This document shows, one piece after another, positions 20,601-29,415 of a stretch of DNA of 64,000 nt; the first letter of the stretch is position 1; each line of letters opens with the position of its first letter. Source of the stretch: Symbiodinium natans (taxonomy: Eukaryota > Sar > Dinophyceae > Suessiales > Symbiodiniaceae); the NCBI GenBank assembly GCA_905221605.1, contig CAJNDS010000274.1:1-64000 (forward strand). Reading direction: 5' to 3'. Below the pieces are notes generated by a model that was not told where the DNA came from, made no database searches, and saw nothing but the letters and a program-made list of their open reading frames with translations. The translations under genes were made by a program, and so were the position numbers.

Positions 20601-23600
20601 GGATTGGGGCCGAGTTCCAGCGGGACCGAGGTTAGCCTTGAATTTGAGCATAACCACACAAGAAGTCCAAACGTATGTCTGCTCGCCACCTGAGCTTCAA
20701 AGAAAGATCGCCCCGGCCACGACATCTGCTCATGCTCCAGCTCGAATCTGAGATGCACCAGCACGTCACCAGGGGAATGCCCAGGAAGAGCTGTGTCCTC
20801 TTGCTGGCTATAGGCCAGCAGCGCCGACTGAGTTTCGTTGATGATGAGGCCACGGATATGAGTCCATGAGCCCGTGCACATGTGGGGAAACATTGGATTC
20901 TCGCGTTTGCACGTTGCCTCGCAGATCTGGTGGAGTGCCTTCCAATCCGTGTATTCCTCAGTAGGAGGTGCCTGCTGCGGCAAGTAACGAAGCCACGTCC
21001 CCTGCCACGTGTCGATGTTGCGTGTCTCGAAAGATTTCCCCCAAAGAGCTGCAGTTGCGCGCACTTCCCAAAACTCTGACAGCAAATTGCCCCAAGCATG
21101 GGAGACGTAGGCCGTGTAAGCCTCAGCCGTTCTCGACACTTCTGTGGCGGAGGGTGTCTGTCATTTTGCTGTAAACTCTCTAACCCACGCAGATGCACTT
21201 CCCCCCTTCCCTCCTTCGAAACCCTGCCTTTGTTATGTTATTACACATATGTAGATAGATATATATATATATATCATGTTCGGATGATGCTATCTTATAA
21301 CATATTATATTGGATGGCTCTATTGGTACATATATACATATATATACACATGTATATTGCTATGTACTAGAAACATTGGTAGCTTTCACTCTCTCTCTCT
21401 CACACACACACACGGCCGCTGCGCTGCGGTAACATCTACAAAACCTAAGCCCTCATAAACCCCATCCTTAAAGAATCTACTTCTTTGCAGGTCCCGAAAG
21501 TTACGAAAAGCCTGAGCCCTGAACCCTACCATCCACAAGTGCAGGACAGAAGCGAGCTCATTGCCACTGATTGCGCCTGAAGGTGCTCGCCCCCCCCCCC
21601 CCCCCGCCACAAGAGGGAGCGCTCAAGGGTTCAGGGATTCGAATATAGGTTTAGGGTTGAGGGTCTGCTTGGAGGTTCATGTGACTTATTAACCAAGAAA
21701 TTACTGTACTTATAGCCCACTTACAAGCCCCTTAAGTGCCCTCATAGGGTTATAAGTACAGTTATAAGTAAAGTTAAAAGTACAGTTGTAAGTACAGTTA
21801 TACTTGGTTAATAAGTACCATGAACCTCCAAGTGGGGTGTGTGAGCTTCAGGCCTCGATAGAGTTCATAGGGTTTGGGGGATTGCTATCTACAGCTTAAG
21901 TCAAACTCTCCAGCCTAAAAAACCCTTATGAGAGACCATCGAGGCCATAAATCCCCAAAACAGCCTAACACCCAAAACCCTCACCCTAAACCTAAACCCT
22001 ATAAACCCTAAACCCTAAACCCTAAGCCCTAAACCCTAAACCCTAAACCCTAAACCCTAAACCCTAAACCCTAAACCCTGGACCCTACAGGCCCGGCGGC
22101 CCTAGGGCCACAAAACCCCTAAACGGGCGCGAGCGCCGCGGTCCACAATCACACACTACATGGGCGCTCCAGCCAGTCGGTCTAAGGGGGTTTAGGGTTT
22201 AGGGTTTAGGGTTTATAAGGTTTAGGGTTTAGGGTCTAGGGTTTAGGGAGGCCAGCCCACTGGAACCTTAGGAGGGCCTCCCAAAGCACCTCTCCTGGAG
22301 GTTTAGGGGGGTTTTGAAAAATTATCCCTGCAGGTTCCCTGAACCCGAAAACCCGAAATCCTAAACCCTAAACCCAGCCTGAATAAGCCTAAACCCTACC
22401 CTGGCTGCGCACGCAGTCATGTCCTAACCCCGACAAAGCCTAACGGCCCATCAGATGAACGCCGTAAACCCTGTAAGCCCTAGATTGGGATGTTCCTCTT
22501 TATGCTAACGGTCCTTAATAGGGATTATAGTAGGGGGTACTATATTCCCTATTCAGGACTGTTAGTATAAGGGGGAACATCCCAACCCATAAACCCTTCA
22601 ACCCGACCAACCTGCAGAAACCTTCGAAGCCTCAAGCTGATGACCAACCACGAACGCATCAGGGTGCACAAGAAGATGGGTGTCACAGAGACATGCGATA
22701 GGCGTGCTGCTACGAATGCAACTGGACAAATGAAAGCAACCTTGCTCCGCAAATTGTATGATCAGTGTGCTTTGCTCAACAAGCGTGCTGGGAGACCGTT
22801 TCACCACTTGGTGCCAACAGAAGATGGCACGAAAGTTCAATGCTCTAGATGTGGTCGGTGCACTCCTCGTGGTGCATTGTCTTTGTGGCGGAATGAGCTC
22901 TGTCACTCTGCAGCGGCTGCTTCCTCGAGTGCAAAGTAGGTTTGGGTCATCTCTGGCCCAGGTGGATTTCAGCTGTCAAGGGAGAGGAGCCTGTCTTTTT
23001 CTTGACATGGGCTTTTTGCAGGCATTCATTTGGCTACGTATGGCTTTTTCTCTTCTATGAAGGTCACCTATGTGACATCCTCATTTTCGGGAGGAGGCTC
23101 CAGTTTGCAATATTGGAGTTTTTCCTTGTCATACAGATCGCCTATGCGATATCTTTCCATGCAGTTCACCTATGTGATGTTTTCATGAGAGGTCTTTGAT
23201 GCACAGAGTTGCACAAGCAGACCGCGACGAATGTCTATAAGTTGACCACCCCCAAATACCGAATCCTGAACCCCTAAACCCTAAACCCGCAATCCCCTAA
23301 ACCCTTTAAACCACCTAAACCCCTAAACTTGTAAACCCACAAACCCCAAACCCCAAACCCTAAACCCTAAACCCTAAACCCCAAACCCCAAACCCCAAAC
23401 CCTAAAACCCTAAACCCTCCGCCTCGATATGTAGAGCAGTGTGGTTCCGTCACTGGCTTCTGCAGAAGTGCGGCAGACTCACACCTCCGAGTTGAAGGTG
23501 GTTTAGGGTTTAGGGTTTAGGGTTTAGGGTTTAGGGTTTAGGGTTTGTCCGAGGCAACACATCCTGAAGCAGTTTGCGCCCCCTTATTTGGTACTTGTTT

Positions 23601-25018
23601 TGTTTGGAATGGGTAAACCCCTCCGCCCCCCTCTACCCGACAGGTGTCGGGAGTGGCCGAGGGAAGGGACGCCAAATCGGCGTCTCCGCCCCCTACACCC
23701 ATATTCCCCTCCAACCCTACCCCTTCACCCCTGCCGGTGCTCAATTGCTGAATGCCATGTATGCTGTTGGGGAGACGATGCACTTCCTTTTGCGTCCACT
23801 CCTTTGTTTCAAGCAAAGCTTGTCGCGCAATCTTGGAAGCGCCATGGCGGTGATGGTTGCCTCTTGGGATGTTCCCCCTTGTACTGACAGTTCTTAATAG
23901 GGAGCCTAGCACCCCCCAATTATAGTCCCCCTAAACCCTAAACCCTAAACCCTAAACCCTAAACCCTAAACCCTAAACCCTAAACCCTAAACCCTAAACC
24001 GGGAACATCCCAAGTTGTTTCTCTATATCTAAGGACTTGTTCCCCAGTGGGGTGACAGGCCGGGTTCTGCTGGGCAGGCCAAGGCCGAGGCGGGTCGCGC
24101 AGCGTTTAAATTATCAAGGTCGTTTAGGGTTTAGGGTTTAGGGTTTAGGGTTTAGGGTTTAGGGTTTAGGGTTTAGGGTTTAGGGTTTAGGGTGGGTCCC
24201 TCATTTAGGAGAAACTACCCATGTGTCTAGAGCCTTCGGGGGGTTCAGGGTTGAGGATCCCATAGAGTTTAGGCTTAAGGTTTTAGGGCGTCGGGCTTAG
24301 GGCGCTTTAGGGTGTCTAGGGCGTGTATAACCCTTAGGGTCCATGTATCTGAATAGGGAATACTTGGGCCTTAGAAAACCTCCTGTTTTGGGGTTAGGGT
24401 TTAGGGTTTAGGGTTTAGGGTTTAGGGATTAGGACTTTAGGGCCCAAGAACATAATAAAGAGGTACATGGATCCTTAGGGCAAGGGTTTGGCGGTTTGAG
24501 GTCCGCCGGCTTTGGGGGTTTTGGGTGCGTTCCGGGTCCGCACCGACTGTTTAAGGTTTAGGGTTTAGGGCTTCACGCATGCCCTAAGCTCTAAATCCTA
24601 AGCCCCAAGCACCCCTTGGCCCTTGCACCCCATATTGCCCCCTATGCGCGGTCCCCAGCATCGCGCACGCATCCCTGACAGCTTAGCGTATGCTTCAAAC
24701 CCTATACCCCCTAAACCCTAAACCCTAACCCCTAAACCCTAACCCCTAAACCCTAAACCCTAAACCCTATACTTCCACGTTCCCTCGTCGTTTAGGTTTC
24801 TACTAGAACGTTGACAACCTTATACTAACAGTTATACTAGGGGGGCACTGTAGTCCCTATTAAGGACTGCTAGTATAACCGGGGAACATCCCACCTAGAA
24901 CCCTCCACTGAGGACACGGACGTATAAAACAAACTTAACTTCGGCCCAAGCGCTCTTTAAAAGCGTCCAGCCCCACGAAGAGGAGGACAAAGAAGGCTCC
25001 GCAAACAGCAGCGGCCAT
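17643..25018 (-). CDS. Glycosyltransferase-like type II membrane protein, copy A
   Basis: Multi-exon minus-strand gene paralogous to copy B (26137-32860) along its whole length. Exon 1 (24954-25018) encodes Met plus a hydrophobic helix (AAAVCGAFFVLLFVGLDAFK), a probable signal anchor. Later pieces include 23420-23505, 21500-21600, one long exon 20654-~21160 (HAWGNLLSEFWEV, GDVLVHLRFELEHEQ), 20338-~20420 (AQKVIIVHQPVEP), an exon ending in donor GTTAGT (18572-~18700; TTSQFYDFATMATAP), and 18193-18252 (SSTYCLWAAMGNPGTIYFP). The last are 17870-17922 and the C-terminal exon (GAWIQKILDWVPEN, stop 17643-17645). The H-x-R motif, the DF...S-S-T-Y...W-A-A block and the single N-terminal helix suggest a Golgi fucosyltransferase-like enzyme; that is inference. 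An upstream in-frame ATG path ends in a stop near 21110, so copy A may be damaged or start differently. Confidence 0.55.
18302..18416. mobile_element. Inverted-repeat element inside an intron of copy A
   Basis: The ends GGGGGTTTCCGAAACTGTAG and GTTGTCGGAAATCCCC pair imperfectly, with inner GGTACC on both arms. It lies between the exons ending at 18572 and starting at 18252. Copy B lacks it at the matching place. Confidence 0.55.
18700..18795. mobile_element. CTACCCAAAGGCTCC element
   Basis: A 96-bp element with ends CTACCCAGAGGCTCC and GGAGCCTTTGGGTAG, and inner GTAGTACCTTTTTGGGGTA / ACCCAAAAAGGAACTAC. It abuts the exon RYKELLHDLCGGCHV of copy A, and its end GGGTAG can act as the acceptor. 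Copy B lacks it. The sister copy is at 37649-37758. Confidence 0.75.
19555..19830. repeat. CCCTAAAA/CCCTAAAAG variant telomeric repeats
   Basis: Eight- and nine-base variants (TTTTAGGG, CTTTTAGGG on the other strand) form locally homogeneous runs before grading into CCCTAAA and CCCTCAA. Confidence 0.85.
20031..20337 (-). mobile_element. Element-derived intron shared by copies A and B (copy A)
   Basis: It starts CTTGGTAGCC (20031-20040) after GTTC and ends at ..ACTGGGCTAACAAG before GTTC. A second internal end (GCCTACCAAG then GTTCGTATGGAGGCTC, 20151-20177) shows the exon edge and element end were duplicated, with a ~118-bp CCCTAAA array between. Removal from GA to AG on the minus strand joins ..VEPAH to EPILAMPLEVI in frame. 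Confidence 0.7.
20181..20298. repeat. Pure CCCTAAA array, ~17 units
   Basis: An essentially perfect array inside the element-derived intron of copy A. Confidence 0.95.
20485..20600. mobile_element. GGGGGCCCCCTT inverted-repeat element
   Basis: The ends GGGGCCCCCTTACAAAACTA and TTATAACTAGGGGGGCCCC pair. The interior (ACTTATAACCCAATTTAGGG) matches copies at 26252, 41598, 42028, 50500 and 50800. It lies in the intron between the long exon and the AQKVIIVHQP exon of copy A. Copy B has a ~65-bp gap there without it. Confidence 0.75.
21668..21833. mobile_element. ACTTGGAGGTTCATGGTACT inverted-repeat element
   Basis: The ends CTTGGAGGTTCATGTGACTT and AAGTACCATGAACCTCCAAG are near-perfect inverted repeats. 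The interior holds several copies of AAGTACAGTTATAAGTA. The same family is at 25378, 27326, 36329 and 51092, with remnants at 2120, 30958 and 40350. Confidence 0.85.
22485..22585. mobile_element. TTGGGATGTTCCCCC element upstream of an exon
   Basis: The ends TTGGGATGTTCCTCTTTATG and TATAAGGGGGAACATCCCAA, with inner CCTTAATAGGGA / TCCCTATTCAGGA, form a ~40-bp near-palindromic arm pair. It is followed 32 bp later by a plus-strand acceptor. Confidence 0.8.
22618..22939 (+). CDS. C-terminal exon of a Cys-motif protein
   Basis: After a good acceptor (ACCAACCTGCAG, 22606-22617) the plus strand is open for about 107 codons to a TAG at 22937-22939. The first ATG in this frame is at 22640. The product is basic, with a Cys cluster near its end (CSRCGRCTPRG then ELC), like a zinc-binding tail. 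It sits on the opposite strand inside the intron territory of copy A. Copy B has no counterpart between 30950 and 31620, so it may be an insertion or an independent gene. Function unknown. Confidence 0.45.
22940..23215 (+). other. Putative 3' untranslated region with three small hairpins
   Basis: Three 4-5 bp stems share the loop CTAT: GTCAC-CTAT-GTGAC (23063-23076), ATCGC-CTAT-GCGAT (23137-23150) and TCAC-CTAT-GTGA (23166-23177). Paired changes keep the stems intact. No open frame of note. Confidence 0.45.
23863..24014. mobile_element. TTGGGATGTTCCCCC element invaded by telomeric repeats
   Basis: The left arm CTTGGGATGTTCCCCCTTGT...TTAATAGGGA is intact. The right arm is reduced to GGGAACATCCCAAG because ten CCCTAAA units (23932-24001) replace its inner part. 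Confidence 0.75.
24331..24485. mobile_element. Inverted-repeat element with CCTTAGGGTCCATGTA ends
   Basis: CCTTAGGGTCCATGTATC and GTACATGGATCCTTAGGG face each other, with inner TTGGGCC / GGGCCCAAG. A TTTAGGG run sits in the loop. Confidence 0.6.
24826..24894. mobile_element. TTGGGATGTTCCCCC element, truncated
   Basis: It keeps CTTATACTAACAGT and CTATTAAGGACTGCTAGTAT...GGGGAACATCCCA. It lies next to exon 1 of copy A, at the same place as the full element (32651-32754) in copy B, so it predates the gene duplication. Confidence 0.6.
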
Positions 25019-25258
25019 GGCAGCCGCGCGTACGAGCAGCCCTGCTGCCAACGAGGAACTCACCTAATATAGAGGTCGGAAGAATGACAAAAAATGTGCC
25101 TTATGGTTCCTTTGTAATTCTACCACCTTATGGGGGTCTTTATCCTGAAGGAATCCTACTAATTGGGGGGTCTTTATTTGGGGGTCACCTAGTTGCATAG
25201 TCTCCCATATAGATCAAGCCATATCGAGCCCACAAAGCGACAAGGTGCGGCCTCCCGC

Positions 25259-25356
25259 TCTTAGGGTTTAGGGTTTAGGGTTTAGGGTTTAGGGTTTAGG
25301 GTTTAGGGTTTAGGGTTTAGGGTTTAGGGTTTAGGGTTTAGGGTTTAGGGTTTAGG
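25259..25356. repeat. Pure TTTAGGG array, ~14 units
   Basis: A near-perfect interstitial telomeric array between the two gene copies. Confidence 0.95.
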
Positions 25357-25377
25357 CAACTTAGGTTTGCAGTTCAT

Positions 25378-25494
25378 ACTTGGAGGTTCATGGTACTTCT
25401 GAACCAAAGTATAGCTGCACTTATAACTGTACTTATTAGCATATTCGGGCACTCAGGGTTATAGGTATTCGTAAGTAACCATGAACCTCCAAGT
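25378..25494. mobile_element. ACTTGGAGGTTCATGGTACT inverted-repeat element
   Basis: 117 bp bounded by ACTTGGAGGTTCATGGTACT and GTAACCATGAACCTCCAAGT. Confidence 0.85.
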
Positions 25495-25818
25495 ATGCCC
25501 TGAAAACGTGCACACTTTCAGTTCAATAGGGGTTTCTCACATCCCCAAAAAGTGTAAAGTGTACTCGTTCAGCTACCAAGATCTGCTGGCGCTCAACAAG
25601 GCTGTGGGTTGCGGGGTTTAGGGGTTTGTAGGGCTTGGGGCCGAGGGCTTAGGGTTCAGGGGTTTAGGGCGTAGGTTTAGAGTTGTGGGCTTAAGGTTTA
25701 GGGAACCTGCCGAAAATCCTAAACCCTAAAGAGTTGCAACCACCTAGTTGCAAGTGGGGCTTCATCAGGGCACCGGATAACCGAGGTTGCACAACCCCTC
25801 GATTAACAAAAGTCAGGG

Positions 25819-25977
25819 TTGTGGAATGCTGCCTCTGTGTACGAGGCTCTCAACCTTTCTCAAATCTTTCCAGGCTTTGGAATCGTCAGCGGCAACGTTG
25901 CGCCGGACGCATTGAATTCAGAGTTGCTGCTCCTGCAGAGCTTGTCTCCGCATGAAGCCGACATCGAAACATCACAG
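25819..25977 (+). CDS. Exon of an unrecognised plus-strand gene
   Basis: Open plus-strand frame with protein-like composition (SVYEALNLSQIFPGFGIVS, then ELLLLQSLSPHEADIET) ending in CACAG before GTAACT, a canonical donor. An alternative acceptor TCTTTCCAG lies inside at 25865-25873. It converges on the 3' end of copy B (stop 26137), and the next 120 bp are an inverted-repeat element. Product unknown. Confidence 0.45.
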
Positions 25978-25987
25978 GTAACTACTG

Positions 25988-26106
25988 TTTGCTTAAGAAC
26001 CCCCCAAAAAAACAAACAAATGATAATGATCCCTATGTTGCCCTTATAAGGAAGAATCCGTTTTTTTTTTTTTTTTGGGGGGGGGGGGGGGGGGTTCTTA
26101 AGCAAT
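25988..26106. mobile_element. TTGCTTAAGAACCCCCC inverted-repeat element
   Basis: The left end TTTGCTTAAGAACCCCCC plus A7 pairs with the right end T16 + ~G20 + GTTCTTAAGCAA. The poly-T/poly-G tract is therefore an expanded terminal repeat. It sits directly after the donor of the exon ending at 25977. Confidence 0.7.
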
Positions 26107-26136
26107 TGGTAGGTAGATATGAAGCCAAGAGGGTGC

Positions 26137-29100
26137 TCAGTTCTCAGGCACCCAGTCAAGAATCTTCTGGACCCATGCGCCTTCAGTCATGTCCTTGGTT
26201 GTGCAAAAGGTTCGTAGGGTGAATTGGAGTCAGTGCTATGGGTACAAGGAGGGGCCCCCTAGTAATATGTAAGTAGAGCCATGAGTCATGAGGACCCTTA
26301 ATTGGGTGATGCGGATCCTAAATTTGGTTATAAGTCCCTTAACTATACTTGGTTTAGTAAGGGGCACCCTCCTTGTAGGTCATTGTAGAACTGCACTTCA
26401 ATTAAGGAAGAGTACCCGTAATTACTTGGGCTCCCGTCCCCTTCGTGCAGCAAGGGTCCTTTCGCTCTCCATTTCCCAGAGAGTGGCCGCTCACCCAGAA
26501 GAAGTCCCGACCGATGTCTGGGCATTGGCCGCCGGCCATAAACTCTCCTGCCAGCACAAAACCCGACACCCCGAAGCAGCCCAAGAAAACTGCCTAAGCC
26601 TTACCCTAAAGACCCTTAAACAACCTATCTACGCCCTACCTGAAAGCATATGCCTCCCAAAACCCTAAAATCAATGAGTCGGTGAGAATACTCGAAAACC
26701 CTGAACAAACCCCGTCTAAAGCCTACCCAAAGCCTTGATATTTCCACCCCAAAAGAACCCGAAGCTCAATGAGTCGAAGCCTGAGTTTAAGCCTTCTATC
26801 CCACCCAGAAGCCATAAAGGTTTCGGGTTTGGGGTTTAGGGTTTAGGGCTTAGGGCTTAGGGCTTAGGGTTTAGTGTTTGGGGTTTAGGATTTCCTGGTC
26901 GGTGAAGCCTCAAACGTGAGGCCATGGTGCCGAAAAGCCCTATCGCCTTGACTGAAGTGGTGCCTGATATTCACAAGGCGAGCCCCGCGATCCTCCCTCT
27001 TGACGAGAATACCCGAGAACCTGAGGCCTAAACCCTAAACCCTAAACCCCAAACCCTAAACCCCACTTCTTGGATCCTGAAGCCCCAGACTCCCGAAGCT
27101 TTTGGCTGCGGAAGGCTGGAAGCTTGTTGTGGCACCCAGGCTTCGTCGAACTTTGAAGCGTTCTTCATGGTGGGAGTTGGAGGGGGCACCCTAAACCCTA
27201 AACCCTAAACCCTAAAGCTTGGGTGGGGAAAAGAAACCTATAGCACCCTTGAAAACTTGGCCTGCATCGGAAACATGCCTAGGCCGCCCCCCCCTACAGT
27301 GGGGGGTGGGGGGGGCAGCGCCCACCTGGAGGTTCAGGGTGCATAGAACCCCAACTATAGCTGTACTTCTAAGACCCCTAAGTCCTCTGAGTAGGTTCTG
27401 AGTGGGTTATCAGTACCCAAGAACCTCCAAGTAAAGCCGACCCGCCTGGGACCCTGAGAACACTGGGGACTCCAAAGTGACGCCTCCCGGCATTTGGAAG
27501 TGGGCTGCTGACTTGAGTTTAGACCGAAACCCTAAAAAAGAATAGGTTTGGGTCGCCTCAGACGGCGTGGGTGTCATAAAATGGTTAGATGGCCCTCCAC
27601 TATCGTGCCATGGCTGCTTTCCGCATTTGACGCAGCTTTCGAAGTCTGCATCCCAACCTTCACAGCTTATGCGCCCGAAGACCCTGAACCCCAAACCTTA
27701 AACCCTAAAACCTAAACTCTGAACCCTAAACCCTAAATCCTAAACCCTAAACCCTACCTGCGAGCAACCCCAGCAGCCCCAATGCTCCTGGGAAGTAGAT
27801 AGTGCCGGGGTTCCCCATGGCTGCCCACAAGCAATAGGTGCTGCTTGCCTAGGGTTCGGGGCGCGTACTCCCATTGTGCATGAACCAGAACGATCATCTT
27901 CAGTATCCTGGCCCTAAACCCTAAACCCTAAACCCCAAACCCTAAACCCCAAACCCCACACCGAAACTAACCCGAGATGCGCAAAAGACTGTGGGCGCTG
28001 TGGCCATGGTTGCGAAGTCATAGAACTGCGACGTCGTCTGCGTAACCACATGGCACCCTCCGCATACGTCCCGAAGCATGTCCTTGTACCTTTTAAATGA
28101 CTAGTTACAGTAGGGCTTGAGGTTTGTAGGGGCTATGTAGTAGGGTTTTCTCGGTTTTAGAGGATTATGTTTTATAGGGCTAAGGGTTCGTAGGGTTTTT
28201 GTCGGTTTTATAAGATTATGTGTTATTACAGGGTGTACGGTTTGGGGTTCAAGGTCCTGGGGCCCGTGGGCTTAGAGCCTGCAAGAGGTATCGGGCTTAG
28301 GGCTTAGGGTTGAGGGTGGGGGGGGGGAGAGTGGTTGAGGTTCAAGGACACGTCATACACCAAATCCCTTCCAACCTTCTGTACAACTTGCTGGGCTTTG
28401 GGATCTTTAGGGTCCAGGGTTTGCGGAGTTTTGGGGAGTGCGTGGGGCGTGTCCTCGTATCTTTTGATGATTGGGGTGCTTGCTTCCGAGGCGCTGGTAG
28501 GGTGTTGAGGGTTTAGGGTTTAGGGCTTAGGGCTTAGGGTTAGAGTTAGCCCTAAGATCATTCCCAGGGGCATGGCCAAGATTGGTTCCTTGGTAGCACA
28601 GGAATCAGATTCTTGTAAGGGCAAACTTTTCGGGGTCGGGTACTTGATCAGCGAACCTTGAAACCAAAACAGAGGGGGGGGGGGGGGCAAAAGGGCACCA
28701 CTACCACTGGGCTAACAAGGCTCGTATGGAGGCTCGATAGGTTGATGGACGATGATGACCTTCTGAGCCGGATTGCTTGGCAGCCTTCCTTCCTCACAGG
28801 CCGTTTCGGGATTGGGGGGGCTGCGTTCTCCATTTCACGGGTTACTAGGGGCTCGCGCCTTTGAGCTTACCCACACAAGAAGTCCAAAAGTACATCTGCT
28901 CGACGTCTGAGCTTCAAAGAAAGATCGCCCCGGCCAGGACATCTGTGTATGCCCAAGCTCGAACCGGAGATGCACCAGCACATCGCTCGGGGAGTACGCG
29001 CCCGGAAGGGCTTGGCCCTCTTTCTGGCCTTGGTAGCCCAGCAACCATATTATCATAAGGGCACCCTTTTTGGGGCTTGCTTGCTTTTTCATGGGACCAT

Positions 29101-29384
29101 ACGTATCATAAGGTCACCTTTTTGGGGTTTGCTTACTTCATGATGGAAGCATGTTATCATGAGGGCACCTTTTCGGGGTTGCTTGCTTTACTATGGAACC
29201 TAAACCCTAAACCCTAAACCCTAAACCCTAAACCCTAAACCCTAAACCCTAAACCCTAAACCTTGATCCAAAAAGGGCAGCAAAGGGTACCACGCTGCCA
29301 CGTGGCTATAGGCCAGCAGCGCCGACTGGGTTTCGTTGATGATTAGGCCACGGATATGAACCTTGGTGGCCCAGGATCATTTTT

Positions 29385-29415
<31 letters not shown>

